Shown one piece after another: positions 1-14,500 of a stretch of 64,000 nucleotides of DNA. Numbering within the stretch: the stretch's first letter is position 1; every line of letters starts with the position of its first letter. This DNA is from Diphasiastrum complanatum. Its lineage: Eukaryota; Streptophyta; Lycopodiopsida; Lycopodiales; Lycopodiaceae. A program made the position numbers and the translations under genes. The notes under the pieces are model-generated. The model did no database searches, had not been told where the DNA came from, and saw only the letters and a program-made list of their open reading frames with translations. The stretch is taken from the NCBI GenBank assembly GCA_029204225.1, contig CM055104.1, positions 46,360,933 to 46,424,932 on the forward strand, written 5' to 3'.

Positions 1-292
1 CATATATGTATGCTAGGATGACCTGCACAAGGTGTGTCATTACATTCGTAAAGAATTTTCTTTAGTAGCATCCACATTAGGCGCACATGTTTTCTCTATC
101 CTGAACAATAGTCCATTGTGGATAGAGAAATTATCAATGCCTCTTTTACCCTTGCCCTTAGCCTGATTACCTTGCATCTCAGTCTTGCTTAATGATCCTT
201 CTAGAACTCTCCACCAAATTGGTCCAAAATGCAGGTCTTTTCATATAGACCTCTTAGGGAAAGATAAAAGTCCGCGTTGATTTCAGTGAAGG
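1..292. other. unassigned AT-rich sequence at left edge
   Basis: No open frame or recognised motif was seen. The stretch abuts a minus-strand Ty3/gypsy RNase H relic and may be its continuation, but it is too decayed to say. It should lie inside an intron of the SMT1 gene whose first exons fall off the left edge. Confidence 0.3.
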
Positions 293-1060
293 AAAGTTTG
301 TTCACTTCACTTATTTGACTACGTGCATCTGCCACTCAATTGGTGATGCCTTTAATGTATCGCACTTCAATGCCAAATTCTTGCATGAGTTTTGCCCAAC
401 GGGCCTTATGACCTCTCAAATGATTCTAAAAGTACTTCAAGGGTTGGTGATTTGTATTCACCATAAATGTATTACTCTATAGGTAATGCCTCCATGATTC
501 CAGTGCATGGATCTCCGCAAGCAACTCATTTTCTTGAGTAGCATAATTAGTTTGCTTGTCGGATAACTTTTTACTTCAAATGCAACATGCCAGCCCTCTT
601 GTAACAGTATAGCTCCGATAGCCATATCACTTGTGTCTGTGTTAATGAAGAAAGAGGTATTTGCATCCGATATTTGTAATACAGGAGCTGAGGCAATTAG
701 AAGCTTGAGTTTGCGAAAGCTCTCATCTAATTTCTTGTTCCATCTGATTGGAGGGCTAGGCGTACCTTTCCATCTTTTGACCTCTTTAATATATTATTAA
801 GAGGGGCAACAATTTTCAAATATTCTTCAATATACTTATGGAAGAACACAATGACTAGCCATTCTATTATAGTCTTCAATAAAAAGCTACTCTTGTCTTA
901 AGATTATTACCATAGTATCGAGATGCTTCACGTGCTCTACACTATGACAAATTTTCCTAGAAAAGGATGAAAGAGATTGTCCATTATTTGTTGGAAAGTA
1001 GCAGGAGCATTATTCCGACAGAAAGGTAACTCTAAGAACTGATAATATAGTATATGCACC
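293..1060 (-). pseudogene. Ty3/gypsy pol relic (RT to RNase H)
   Basis: On the minus strand, about 937-1040 translates to the RT palm segment with NAPATFQQIMDNLF and GKFVIV. About 293-790 translates to the RNase H part: PIRWNKKLDESFRKLK, SAPVLQISDA, NTDTSDMAIGAILLQ, then KARWAKLMQEFG and an ADALSR-like end near 310. The order RT then RNase H matches Ty3/gypsy pol. Several frameshifts and stops show it is dead. It lies in the SMT1 intron upstream of the first visible exon. The clade is not determinable. Confidence 0.8.
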
Positions 1061-2019
1061 TGCATGAGCAATACTTTGGAGTTGGTGTTATGTTCGTGCT
1101 GATGTCCTTTGGTTTCATATGATTGATGTGGTATATACTTGTTTGTAGCATCATTTCTATGGCATGCTTGGTCCATCTCATGCTTGGTAGAGTTCACATG
1201 CTCATTTGATAGTTCTCTCATGTTATAATTTATAGCTTTTAGTTCATCATTTATACTTCTGTGGCCAATACACATGCAACATGTGCAAGTTTGTGCTAAG
1301 ATGGTGTATGGCATTTTTAAAATTTATATTTTTGCAACATTTATGCTAGTTACATTTTTTTGTTTATATGTAGCCTCGTCAATTATCGTATATTGAGGAA
1401 ATTATATATACCCACATTAAGGAAATGTTTAAAACTAGGGAGATTTATGAGGATCTTCTCATATTTTGGGCTTATTATTGATTTTTGAGGTAGTACTCTT
1501 ACTACTTAGACAATGTTTCCTCAAATCGTGGTTTAAATCAAGGCCTAAGGAGCTTGCCTGATTGTGCTTGTGACTCACTTGAAAGTTTTTCCGAAAATCT
1601 ATTTGTTGGGTCTTATTCTTACATAAGATGGCTATTTGTCCAAAAATGTCGAAAACCAGGCGAGTTTCTTTGAGGTTCAAAACTCTTATTCTATTCAACA
1701 CATCATTTTGTGTAGTTTGTGATCATCTAGAAGTGATATTTTTGATAAATAAATAGTCAGGAAATGAAGCACGTATTGATGATGTGCATGACGACTTCGA
1801 GGGTTTTAGGTAGTGTAGCTCAAAGCTGGTTGCCTAATTTCCTTTGAGTATGCATGACACTATTCATTTTCAAAGCTATCATATTTATGCTTATGGTCAA
1901 TAACAATGCATTCAACATTGAACTAAATGTTTTTATGTTGTTGTATTATGGATGCTTAGCTTTTTGCAGAGGAAATTGATTTTTTCATGGACACTTGATA
2001 ACCAAAAACCTTTTTCTAG
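1061..2019. other. intron sequence, no gene recognised
   Basis: AT-rich sequence between the gypsy relic and the first visible SMT1 exon. I looked for the expected upstream SMT1 exon (ending in an NYTDM-like peptide before a GT donor) and did not find it, so that exon probably lies left of the window. Confidence 0.4.
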
Positions 2020-2093
2020 GTCAATAAGTACTATGACCTTGCAACAAGCTTCTATGAGTATGGTTGGGGCCAGTCGTTTCACTTTGCTCACAG
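2020..2093 (+). CDS. SMT1: SMT1 exon (first in window), sterol region I
   Basis: Encodes [18 protein letters not shown] then SFHFAH, plus two bases of an Arg codon. Acceptor TTTTTCTAG ends at 2019; donor GTGAGA starts at 2094. The Arg codon is completed by the first base of the exon at 11702. Confidence 0.93.
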
Positions 2094-5000
2094 GTGAGAT
2101 CCCTTTGTTTGTAGCTTGTTTAAGGGTGCTCGTATGTAATTCCATTTATATTTTTTGAATGTGTTCATGGTTGAAATAAATTTATGCTCTTAGTTATATT
2201 TCATGAGTTCTTGCTAGTTTTTATTCATGTAGTAGAAAGCTAGATTTTTTACGTGCTTGGTTTGTGCATTTTTGAGCTCCCGCTTGTATGATGAACTTTT
2301 ATGTACTCTATTTCATCTTATGTTCCATTTTGGTACTGAAAAGAGAGCAACAAAATCTCTTCTTCTTCTTCTCTATTTGCTAGATGTTACAAATTTTTTC
2401 TTGGAGACATGTTGCTTCAGAAGTTACCATGCTTGGTATGTACTCTTTTAGTGTTTTGTATCTTTGGTATCTCACAAACCATAATAAAGCTTTGTTTCTT
2501 TGTTGTCTTGTCCTCTCAACACCTTTTGAGCTTAGGCTAATCGTATGATTCATCTATTTTTTTGTTCGGAGATACATCTAGTTCGCCTCCAAATCGTTTC
2601 GGTGTCAAAGACCTTAATGAAGCTTTTCTCCATCTTTCTCAATCCATTGGTCCATCGCATCGTCCATTTAGTTAAAGCAACAATTGTAATTTGGCTCCTT
2701 GCTCTCGTTTCTGTTTTCCTTGTGGCTTGACAAGTTGCTCAACTGAGTGCATAAAGAAGATGAAATTCAAATTTTTTTTGATGCGTTTTTCTGGATACTC
2801 ATCATAGATCATATGACAAGACCAAATCCCCCTCTAGACAGCTTGCATCTAAACTATAGCTTGGACACTTGTAATAGTCATTGATTGGATTTACAGGTCC
2901 TGTAGGTATTTATTGGGATTTTTGTTGATAGTTTTTGAGTTACTCTTGCTAATGATAATGAGCTACTAGTCTTGCCATGATTATGGGGATAAAGAAGATT
3001 GTGAGCACATCCTTATCGGTTTGGGTACCATTTTTTTGGTCTTATCTTCCTTTCTTGTAGGACTATAGTGGAATGCTGATTGCAATTCTTGCTATTCCAG
3101 ACTTCCTAATGTATCATGATACTTATGTAACACTTTTTGTATGGACAAGTTACCTTGCTTCAACTTGGGGCCATTTTTACCAAGTTCTCATAATCTCATT
3201 TGATGGTGTAAATTGAACTTTCATGGCAATTCCAAATCCTTTTCAAGTGCCGAATGACTTCCCATCCTTGCATTACTCAACTACTTGTAAGTCGTACCCT
3301 TTAAAGAAACACCGCGTAAGCTGCTTGTTGAGATTCTGTGGTGTAACTCTTGTCCAAAATCCAATATCGTTCCCCCCTTTGTAATCAAATGTCTAGCTTA
3401 TCCACTGAATCTCGTGCCTTTTTGGACAAAAAAGCCTCTTTTTTTGGTAATCATGATAATTGCTAAGCATTCTTCATATCCAATCGAAAGTCAACACATA
3501 AGACTCGATGGTCCATATGACATAGCACATCTAAAGGTTCAAAATAAATCTAGCTATGAACCCACATTCTCACCCACTAACCTGACTTCAAATCTACATC
3601 TACATTAAATGCAAGTAAGACCATTTTGAAATGTTTACAAGTGTTACATGTAAATGTGTTATCTTATCATAATCATTGCTCTTCAAAAGGTTGATTAACA
3701 AAATAAAATCTAAAATTTTGAAATACCTCCTTTCAAAGTTCATTTTAAATGGCACATAATGATACTCTGGGGGGAGAATTGAGTCAAAACATTAACTTGC
3801 AAATTGTGTTTTTGAGGAGGGAGGGAGGGTTTTCTTTGCACAGGAAACAATTTTCAAGTTGCAAAATTTCTCTCCCAAGTTTCATTTCAAACCTATTTCA
3901 AAATGAAAATTGGGGTGGGAGGGGGAATTTTTTAAAATTTTTAGATTTGTTTCTTTTAAGCTTTTGAATTTTAGAACCTTTGTTTTCATGTTAGGGGGAA
4001 AGAGATGAAGAGAAAAGTTGGTTTTTAAACTACAATTACCGTAACCCTATAGTTCAACCTTCATCTCACTCTATCAATTATAGTTACTAACTAGCCTTAA
4101 ACCCATCTTGGAACTATTGTTTAAGTGCCACATAGGATTGATTAGTGAGTTAATCCAAGCTGATTAACTCACCATGGGCGCAAGAAAAGAGGCCCTTTTT
4201 TAGTCCGACAAGGCCCCAATGTCTTGCGCATCATCTTCGAGGCTTCTCAAGCCCGTCTATGTAATTTTGTCATAAAGGAGGTCACTAGCTTGGGGACTCT
4301 CAGCCATTAGAAATGCCTCATTTGAGATCACAAGATTAGCAGTAGCACAATTTCCAAAGCACCAAGTCAGTTTAAACCATATCCAACAATGCATTAAGAT
4401 TTTGCTAAAACTCAAAAACCATACAAATGAAGAAAAATGCATCGCCAATGTGTAGAATTGTGCCACTTCCTCCTAGGGCACCTTTGGGACGTTCTAGCCA
4501 GCATTGAAATGATTCGCTGACAATAGCCAACACACTTGATGCATCATTGAACCTTTACTAGCGGAAGGTGTTTTTATTTCTTCTCTCTTTTTTTAACCAA
4601 AATACTATGCAGCTATATAGCGAACAAGGAACTTACACAGGCTTGGCTAGCCATGACTCATTGTGTGCGCAAACTTACAAGGCTTGCGGATGGGTGGCTA
4701 GATGTTTGCAGCTCAGTGTAGCTTGTGCCATGTTTGCCCTTAAGGAATTGTTTTCCAAAGGCAAAAATAAAAACAAAAAATTTGCAACAACAAACTGTTT
4801 TCTCAAAGAGAATGACACCTTTTAAAGATAGACAATCCTAAATGTATGTAACCTAGATCTTCATTGCAAGTACTTTACAACACTACGGAAAAAGCCTTAA
4901 CTGGACAATTCCCCATAGCAATGTTTTACCAATAACGTGGAATTATCAAATATAAGATTGGAGGTTCACTGACCACGTAGCCGCAAAACATCATAGTGAA

Positions 5001-8000
5001 TTGTTATATCCAACACAATAGGAAAGGGCATACATAGTCGTCCTCTACGCAAGCTTATTCTAGAGCTCCTTAGTAGGACAAAAAGGAGAATATTCACAAC
5101 AATGCTCCACCATGATCTTTCTTTGAGGAATGATCACCTCCAACCAAGTCCTTGCTACATTACCTTTTTGTGTCTTCTGGCAATGGAACGATTGCATATA
5201 GTGTGCCTAGGACGCTTCCTCTTTGCACTTTGTAAAAGCAAAAAGCTATACGCTTTCTTTACCACATGTAACCTTGCATTTTATTGGCCCCCTTGTTGAC
5301 CTTCTAATTAGAAGTTGGTAGAGTTCAATTGACCGAAGCCAACCTCCCAAAACTTGTCATTTTGGCCTATTAAACCCTAGGGTGTAGCATTAGAAGCAAA
5401 GTATTGAGAAGCAACTAGTTTATGTGCAAGTCTTTTTTTAAGGCAAGAACAGTAAATTCCACCCCACCACTTGGGGATAGAGGTACTATTGGACAATGTG
5501 AGAAACATTTACAGGAGGTGGGATAATAAGAGCCTTGACGTTAGGGCTCGAGGATTGGCGACTGTTGAAGAGTAATGCCTATTTTACCCCTTTGGCTAAG
5601 CACTAGTGAAGTCGTAAGTTGCACATAACTCATGGGGCATGTTATAAATTAAATACATGAGACCCCCCTTTTGTAAGTTGAGTAAATTAGTGCAAGTGGC
5701 CCACTTGGCCAAGTAGCTCATTCATATCGTTGACACCTAGACTTTCTATGCATGTATTTGAGGTGCTTGCCTCACAAGGGACTTGGAGGACCCACGCCCT
5801 CCTCTCTCTCTCTCTCTCTCTCTCTCTAGCAATTCATTTTCTCTTCTAACTTTTGTTGTGAGGTGCTTATGCAATTCTCCTTGTATGTGATGTTTTCCAT
5901 AGCTAAGTTTCTCAAGCTTTCATAGTTGATCTAGTATTGAAGTTAAGATACTCCATAGCTGGGTCTTGCAATTCATCATGGTATCAGAGCAGGTTGTCTA
6001 GCCTGTGAGTCTGTGAGTGAGAGAAACTTCAGTGCTCAGATTTTTGAGAAGATTCTCATCTCTAAGCACCTCAATCTTGAAAGAGGGAGCTTTTGATCTA
6101 CAGGAGTCAGATTAGGTTGAATCTTGCACTGTTGGAGAGCTATTGGCAAGGAGAGTGGAATGATTCAAAAACTTTCTAATTTTGGCTAGTTTTGGGAAGT
6201 CATCTGGAGGAGCTTACACAAAAGTAGGGCGCATTTTCCGTAGGGGCTTCTGGTTTTTGTTCCAGTGGGGCCTAGTGCTTGTGTTAGTGAGGCCATACCA
6301 AGTGGCAAGTCATAAGCAAGAGCTGAAGGGTTGCCTTCAAGTGGCTACATACCCTAGTTGCTGGAAGTTGTTTCTTTTTTGATCATTTTCAGGTTGAGCT
6401 TCAATTTGAGCACAAATTTTAGCATGGCTAGTCTTGGGGAGAGTTTGCTAGGTGAATCTAGCAAACTTGATGGCACAAACTACAGAGTGTGGAACTTCAA
6501 GATGGCTAACATCTTGATGGACAGGAATTGCTGGGAGTTAATGACACATATAGAGCTTGTTCCAACATTTGATCCTGAATTGAAGGACTACATAAACAGG
6601 AGACAGAAAGCTCATAGGATGATCAATCTTTCTGTCAAGGACAATATTATTCCTCACATTTGCAATGCAAAGGATGCAGTGGATGCTTGGACTATTCTGA
6701 AGTCTATGTTTGAAACAGTGGATTCAGCCAGACTTGTGTTTTTGCAAAACAAGCTACATACTCTCAAGCATAGTTGCAGCGAATCTCGATTCGCTGGGTC
6801 TGCGATTCGCGACCCAGAATCGCAAAAAAAAAAAAAATTTTTTTTGGAAAAATAGCTTATTGCTGAAATTTTTTTAGGGGATCAATGGTCAAACCAGCGT
6901 TTTGCCTCTCAGAAGTGCAGTAGATGAGGCACAAACAGATCTTATTTTCAGTAGCTATCCAGTTGTCATTTGCTTTGGTTTTCAGTAAATGTTAATGCTA
7001 CAGTTTGGACTATCAACTGTATGGATGATGATCACTTTTGCAATTGGTTCACTGGAGATGTGAGTGCAATGTACATACAGTTGGGGGCATAAATATTGGG
7101 CCCTTCTCGGCGCGCATTTGGACCCCATTTTTATCTACAGGGGGGCGGTGGCATTTTTATCTATAGTGTCTATATAGCAAGAAGCTCTAGGGGGTTCGGG
7201 GGACAATAGCCCCCCGGGAAACAGGGGGTTCGGGGGGAGGTAGCCCTCTGGTGGGGGGTTTGGGGGGCAACGCCCCCCAACGGCGGGGTCCGGGGTCCGG
7301 GGGTCCCCGACGGTAAGGCCTTTTCATGATTTGGCCTTCCAACTCCCCGAGTGAAAACACACTTTTTGGTGTTTCGCACCCGAAACAGTCGGCAAACTAC
7401 ACAATCATAATCCCCTCGATCAGAGCTTTCATCTGATACCCATATTGCCTAAAAAAAATTTCAAAAAAAAAAAAAAAATCGATTCTACACGTTTCTAGGA
7501 AAATCCCGAATCGCGAATCGGAATCGTGATTCTGATCGCGATTCTAAATCGCGATTCGGGAATCGCGCTGCAACTATGCTCTCAAGATGGAAGCAGGTGC
7601 AACACTTGGTGATCACATCACAAAGGTCAAGGACCTTATGGATCAACTTGCTTCAGTTGGAGAGACAGTAAGTGACAAGAGTATTGTCCCCATAGTCTTG
7701 AATAGCTTGTCATTCAACTATCAAGACTATGTGATGTCCCTTTCTGCTAGGGATAAACTCCCAACCTTTGGGGAGTCATGTGGACCATAGAATACCTAGT
7801 ATGACATTGTTTTGTCATTTATATTGTCAAGTGCAACAAGCATTTGCTCACGGTTACCTTTGAGGGAATGACATTATCATGTAGATGACCAGTTTCATGT
7901 AAAAGAGATTGCAATGTGCATAAAAAATTGAGCTTTGTAGGGAGCTTTTTGAATCTCTATGGTTCAACGAGTTTTGGTGTGAATTCCTTCATGTGCTTCT

Positions 8001-11000
8001 TTACTCGTATCGACATGGATGTCAGATCCGCAATGACTTTATATTACAAACACAAAACAACCTTATTCTACAGGCACACAAAACACACGTATTATGATCA
8101 ATCCCCAATGACCCAGTTTATCCATTTTTACCTCTAGATGATCCTAGAAGCTATTTAAAAGCTTAAAACTAGATGTGCATGTGATTCAATGGCCTTCAAG
8201 CCGAGCATCTTTTATATGGCTGATGTTATTTCACTTGCACTAGCTGATTATTAACTATGTAGCATGTCATGGATCCCCTCCCTCTTGGTGCACGAATATA
8301 ATCCATCCCATTTGAACGGTTGAGGACCTATGAAGTTGGAAACTATTGTACTATTATATTAGCCATATCTTGGATAAAATGTATGGGCTTATTGTAGAGT
8401 TTGACTTGAGCGGAGTGGCAGAGCCATAAGGTTTTTGAGCAATCGGAACAAGGTAGGTTTTAATTTGAGGATACCGCATCAGACCATGTTTCATGTTTTG
8501 AGTGATTGTCAAGGAGACAAATCACATAATGGAAAAAGTTATTGTTGCTTTGTTGACTTCAGAGGGATTTCAATTGGGTACCTCTAGTAGGGTCGATACA
8601 AAGGTGCTGAAATCTCGATCTTGCACATAATGTCATTGAAGTTGCGATGGCATTACATGAAAGGGTGATTGGATGGTTTAGATTGTGTGCAGGCTTGTCA
8701 GACAAGATTTAAGATACGATTGTAGCGAAGTAGGCTTTTAGTACGTTACAAACCATTCTTTTGTATTATGATGATGTGGGATTGCTATCATCCTTATGAG
8801 AGGGGCCCCAAGCCTATTTTGATGCATCGTAGAGCTTGTGAGATGAGTGGGGTGGCAATAAAGCCTCGAAGATGAAAGTATAGTCTGTAACACATTCACA
8901 TCCATAAATGCACCAATAGTCATTTCACCTTGTGGACCAGCCCTTGGAGGTACTCTCCTCCTACAATTGCCTTGGTATTTGAATCATGGGGTTTTCAACA
9001 TAAGACTAGGAGCTATGACTAGACTAGGGCAGGCTTAGATTTTGACATGCACCCTTACTTTTCAACTTGATGGGCTTTTTTTTTCCCTTTCACATGACAT
9101 GTATATCCAAGGTTACCTTTCAAATGAAAAATGTATGAACCTTTCAACCACTTATACGTATAATATTGTTATAGGATGCTCCGTACTACTCAGTCCCAAT
9201 TGGACTTCTAGTTTGGCCATAACTGCAGTCCAAAAGTTTCCGGTAAATTGAGTATCTCTGTCGGACACTATGGATGACGATAATCCATGAAGTTTGAACA
9301 CATGCTCAATAAATATGTTAGCTACTTTAGATGCATCAAGCTTTTTACACGTTGGAATCAAATGAGCCATCTTAGTGAGTTTTTCAACTATAACTAAGGT
9401 AGTTGATGGGCTTGGTGGCTCTAATCTGAAATTTTCTGCCGCCATCTTCAGGCTCTCCCTGAACTACATTCATACACAAACCACAATAAGTACATGTAGG
9501 AAATAGAAGCCTAAGGATCCAGGATCTTAACTATTCAATCACACAAAGCATTCTCAAAAGAAAGAGAGAGATGGCTAGAAACCCTCTTGTAGAAACTTGT
9601 GGACAGGCAAGGAGAATAGTTAGTATTGCTTACAAAAGTGTCATACAAATGGGATGCACACATATACATAGTCCAAGATGACTATCTAACTTCATGACTA
9701 TTGGCTATCCAACTACTTGACTATCGACTATCCAACTTTCTATAAGTTACATAGAAAGAATAAGGTACCTCCAATATGTCAGGTTGGGGTACTTAATGTC
9801 ACTATTAGGCCTAGTGGACCCACTAGTTCCTACCAAGTTAATTTCATACTAACTTAGCTAACTCTAAGTTTATTAGGCCTAATATAATAAATGACCATGG
9901 TTACACAACTCTCGACCTTTTGGGTCAAAGTAACCTATGGTAATGTAAGCAATTCCATTTACATTCGAACAGTACATAGCATCAACAAGCATGAAACACA
10001 GTTGAGATGGTTGCCTTGTCTCCTCCCAACCTTTGCTGCATAGATTATGATAGGGAATAACTCTCACAAGGCTCAGTTATCCACAATCCTCAAGCACCCC
10101 TTAACCCTGACCCTTCCTAACGTTGACACATGGCTAATTCCATGCATAGTCGATGCTTGCAACCTGGCAGTGCCTTGAGACATAGGCAAGCAAGTAGGCT
10201 AACATCTGGACCAAGTGTCCCAATGAGTATATGACACATGTCTCGTTGACTAGTCAACGCTCCTACTTTTTAGGAGGTCAGTCCAACCACTCCTAATTAA
10301 TTACCCAGTACCCTACACCAAGGCTCAACATGTGACTTAGAGGCTTAGTAACCATAACAACAGTTTTAATTTTTTAACAAAGATCACCATAGGCCGATGA
10401 CTTAGCCATTGCCATATTTTACAAAAAGTACATCTGTGCACAAAACCGTAAATGACCGGGATAGGGAGTAAAAGCTATAACAACGAGTTCGATAATATCC
10501 GAGAGCTGCTATTGAATTGTTCTAGTCACCATGCTTGAGAATGCATCAAAGACAATACGAGTGCTTCTCATACAAGAATGGTGTTTAGACATCAAGCCCC
10601 CATGTGCCAAGATGCAAACAAATATAGACATCGACAACCAACTACTTGATCATAGATTGTCTCCCATAGCTCACTTATTTTTTGATCTACGACTTTATTG
10701 CAAAACTTACTCTTTTTGATGTTTATTCTACTATGGGGGGACAACAACCACGACCACTCTAGGTTAAGTGATTTGATTAATTAGATACGCTATGTTTTGT
10801 CCATAGATATTTATGATATTGGATTTTATAATGTCTTTTGTATTCTTTGAGGCTTTTTTATGCTATTATTAGATATTACATACTTGGGGTGCACTTGCTT
10901 TATCTAATGTAGCATTTTTTGGTTCGAAGACATAAATAGAGCATCTTCAATATGTCCTCTATATTATCAGAGGGAGCTACCATTGTGTCTTTCGTGATCA

Positions 11001-11511
11001 ATCAATTACGCTTCCCTTGTTGACTTCTTATGATGATTGGAGATGTGTAGCATTCATGATATGGAAGATGGTTCCATTTGAGGAGTGATGGCGTTTGTAG
11101 CAACTGCCCCAGTATGAGCACTATGCACTATACCTCTTTCTTTTGCAAATGTGGGCCTGGCACAAATACAGGATGACATGTCGATCCCTTTCATACATCC
11201 AGAGACAACGAATGACAACCTTCACACACATGCGCACACCCACCACGATCTATGGCACCCCCATCACAAACTTCTTGAAACAAATATACCATGTCATGGA
11301 GTGATATATGCCAGCTAGTTATTTCTTTGAAGCTCTTGGTTTGAGCTCTCTTATAGTTTTTTTGCTTATATTAGTATTTCACACTCAATCTATTGTTACG
11401 TGCTAGTCTTTTCCTTTGGAGATGTCATATTCTCACTATGTTACAATACATGACATCTACTCATTTTGTCATATGTAGTATGGACCTTTTGGTTTCTTGT
11501 GGACATTAATA

Positions 11512-11578
<67 letters not shown>

Positions 11579-14500
11579 GTTCCTTATAAAAATCTCTTCA
11601 ACTGAAGAAGATGGTGGCTGGAGGTGCCTGTTTTTTCCTCTTTAGAAAGAAACTATGACATGGATCCAGAAAGGAATTCTTGTTGACTAGTTTATGTGCA
11701 GGTGGCATGACGAATCCTTGCAAGAGAGCATTAAAAGGCATGAACATTATTTGGCTCTCCATCTTCAATTGAAACCTGGAATGAAGGTGTAGTAACACAA
11801 TCACTATGCATATGCAGCTTTCTACCTTTGTGTTTGAAATCAGATGATCTTGCATGTATGGGTTTAATTAATATTTGAAAGTCCAGGTATTGGATGTTGG
11901 GTGTGGCATTGGAGGACCTCTGAGAGAGATAGCGAGATTCAGGTTGTAAGCATCCCTATGTTGTGAATATTTTCCTATGATATATCCACTTCCTAGAAAA
12001 TTTTCATGATTTTTTATAATTTGAAACTTTTGCTTTCTAGGCTCAAAGATATAACATTGTACAATAAAGCCTGTGGCTTAAAGAATGCACTTCACAGTTG
12101 TAAATGGTGGGATTTGCTATTCATTTTTTTGGCTTAGTTGGATGTCCACCGCCGTTTGTTATTGGTTCGAATTATGTATCCCTTCGTATGGAATGACACG
12201 CTATCTGATGGCCCGTTTCTACCAGAATATTCAAGAATTCATGAAGGGTATATCATCCAAGTTCCAACCTGATTATTCTACAAAGTTGACATCTTTTGCT
12301 TAGATGCCGAGTCATGGCCTCATTATCATATTCACAGAATATGAATAGGTTTCTATCTTTGCCTCGTATCATAGGATTGGAATGAATGTAAGTCTGGTGG
12401 ACGTTGAGTGCTTCAAGTGTATGGTGAATCTTCCATATCACCTTATGAGGTTCTGGGTCAGGAATATCTACAGTCCTCCTCTTGAAAGATATCACAATGT
12501 GGCAAAGTAAAACATATGTAGGATGTAGCATGGCCGAGCCGTGGGAGCAGCGAGGGCGGGTACGGGACATAGTTTGTCATGAGGAATGATGGCTACTTTG
12601 CTTCCACATGTCACATATCATTAAAAAATGTGTGCATTTAGGAGTACACCCTGCAATCACATATGTTGGCTCTCCTCACAACCAACGACAACGCGACTCG
12701 TCAGCAAAATAGCTCCTCACGAAGACTATGATACTGGTAGTTTACATGTTACATGCTTTTTAAATGGCCATGACTTGCTAGCTGTTGAAAAAGTTCTGTC
12801 CTTGGGACCGAAGAAGATTTCAAAGAGAATGATTTTTGACATGATTGTCGGAACATCATTTTGACAAGCCAACTTCAGGAAAATTTAAAATGAAAGTTGC
12901 TTGTACGACAGATAAAATCGAACTTTATGCTCACTTGATATAGTGATGCTTTCTGTGAAAGCATTTCAAGCCAGAGGACAATCCCAAATGGCTCTTGATA
13001 GTGTGGCTTGCCATGTGTTGTGCACTATTATTAAAAAGTAAGTTCAATAGTAAAACATGCTCTATGCCGTTGCTCTATTTTCCATCTGTGATGTTCGTTG
13101 CTCTATTTTCCATATTTGGTTATCAATTGGATTCAATGACATGTTATTCATGATAAAGCTTTTCTGATGCTACAACCATTTCAATTCGCCAAACTCCTAT
13201 GTATTGCAATATATGAAACGAGAGGCATGATTTCAAGCAAAAGTTAAGTAAAAGCAGACCAAGTCAACTGATTTTTAGAACTATGGTCGCCTTATATTCA
13301 CCTTTCTCTACTATACACAATTGAGAAAAGTGAATGTGAGTTAACACTTTCTGGTGCAAGAGCTCATTTCTACATGTCTTTTATATTAAGAGTAAGAATT
13401 AGTCCAAAATAATAATTTTTTGATAATGAGTTGTTAAATTGTAATGACACGGGGCGTTCTCTTATTGATGGTCTGAGTACTTTCGCTATAAAGAACATTC
13501 TAACATAAAAGAAACAAGGCACAATGTCAACAGCTCGTACCCTTTGCTGTCTGTATTGCAGTGGTGCACATGTTACTGGTTTGAACAATAACGAATACCA
13601 AATCTCTAGAGGATCTGTAAGCATCAGTCCTCAGTGCTTTTGCTGTATGTCATATTTTACATGTCAGTCTCAATGTATAAGATAATGTTGGTGCTTATGC
13701 TTTGATCTTTTGCTTGAGATAGCTGAGTGAGCTGCTGCTCATAGAAACTGACTATTCTACTGAAGTTTGAGATGGGCTTGTGTTTCTTTGCCATAGTATT
13801 ATTCCAGAAACTTTTTGGTTATTTTCCTCTAAACGATTTTCTGTGCTGCTATCCTGAATTTCAGGTGCTGAATAAGAAATATGGAGTAGAGGAAACCTGT
13901 GACTACTTGAAGGTGCACGGTGAACTTATAAAACTAACATGAAAATAGATGTATGCACTTATTTTCACAGCATTTTTCAACTTGTGCTCTTTTTCCATTG
14001 AATAATTGTGCATGTTATATCCTCAACTCTGGCATAAGCCAGTGTGCTGGCAGGAGTTTTCATACGACTTCCACTAACATCATCTTACACATTTTATTAT
14101 TGTTGTCATATTATGACTAACAATCAGGTACATTTAGCATCTCTGTACATAACATAGCTAAAAGAAGACATGAAGATTTCTGAAATGATCGGCATTGCCG
14201 ATCTCAAAGTGAAAAGAAAACTGACTTGCAAATCATATTTGCCTCTTGCATAAGGGTACAACTTTTCTTCTTTCTGATATATTGAATTGGTGGCTTATTG
14301 GGATGCAGGCAGATTTCATGAAAATGCCTATTCCTGATAATACATATGATGCAATTTATACAATTGAGGCTACATGTCATGCTCCAAATCCAGTCAGTAT
14401 CCTCTAGTTCTCATTGAGAAGTATAAGTCAGTTTATGCTTCTGCCATTTCTTCTTCTGTGTATGTGAAAAATCAGCTTCTGGACCAGAAGTATTTTATGC

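Larger units (their letters stand above)
6424..7790 (+). pseudogene. Copia gag, truncated and split by a DNA transposon
   Basis: Starting with [17 protein letters not shown] at 6424, the reading gives a plant Copia Gag N-terminal half ([41 protein letters not shown]). At 6769 it is broken by an 810-bp insertion; the same frame resumes at 7587 ([30 protein letters not shown]) and is lost near 7780. No zinc knuckle or pol follows, so the element is 3'-truncated here. The insertion is in phase: the 8-bp duplication ends on a codon boundary at 6768. Confidence 0.85.
2094..11701 (+). other. 9.6-kb SMT1 intron loaded with transposon relics
   Basis: Phase-2 intron between the region I exon and the WHDESLQ exon. 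It holds a Copia LTR and gag with a nested hAT-like element (5573-7790), a LINE RT relic (8430-8990), a gypsy integrase relic (9152-9445) and a CT microsatellite with a LINE-like tail (11490-11574). From 2094 to about 5570 and from 9950 to 11490 I recognise nothing. Confidence 0.85.

Noticed and set aside
12253..12570. 105-codon minus frame inside an SMT1 intron
   Set aside because: No domain, no splice or promoter context; likely chance.
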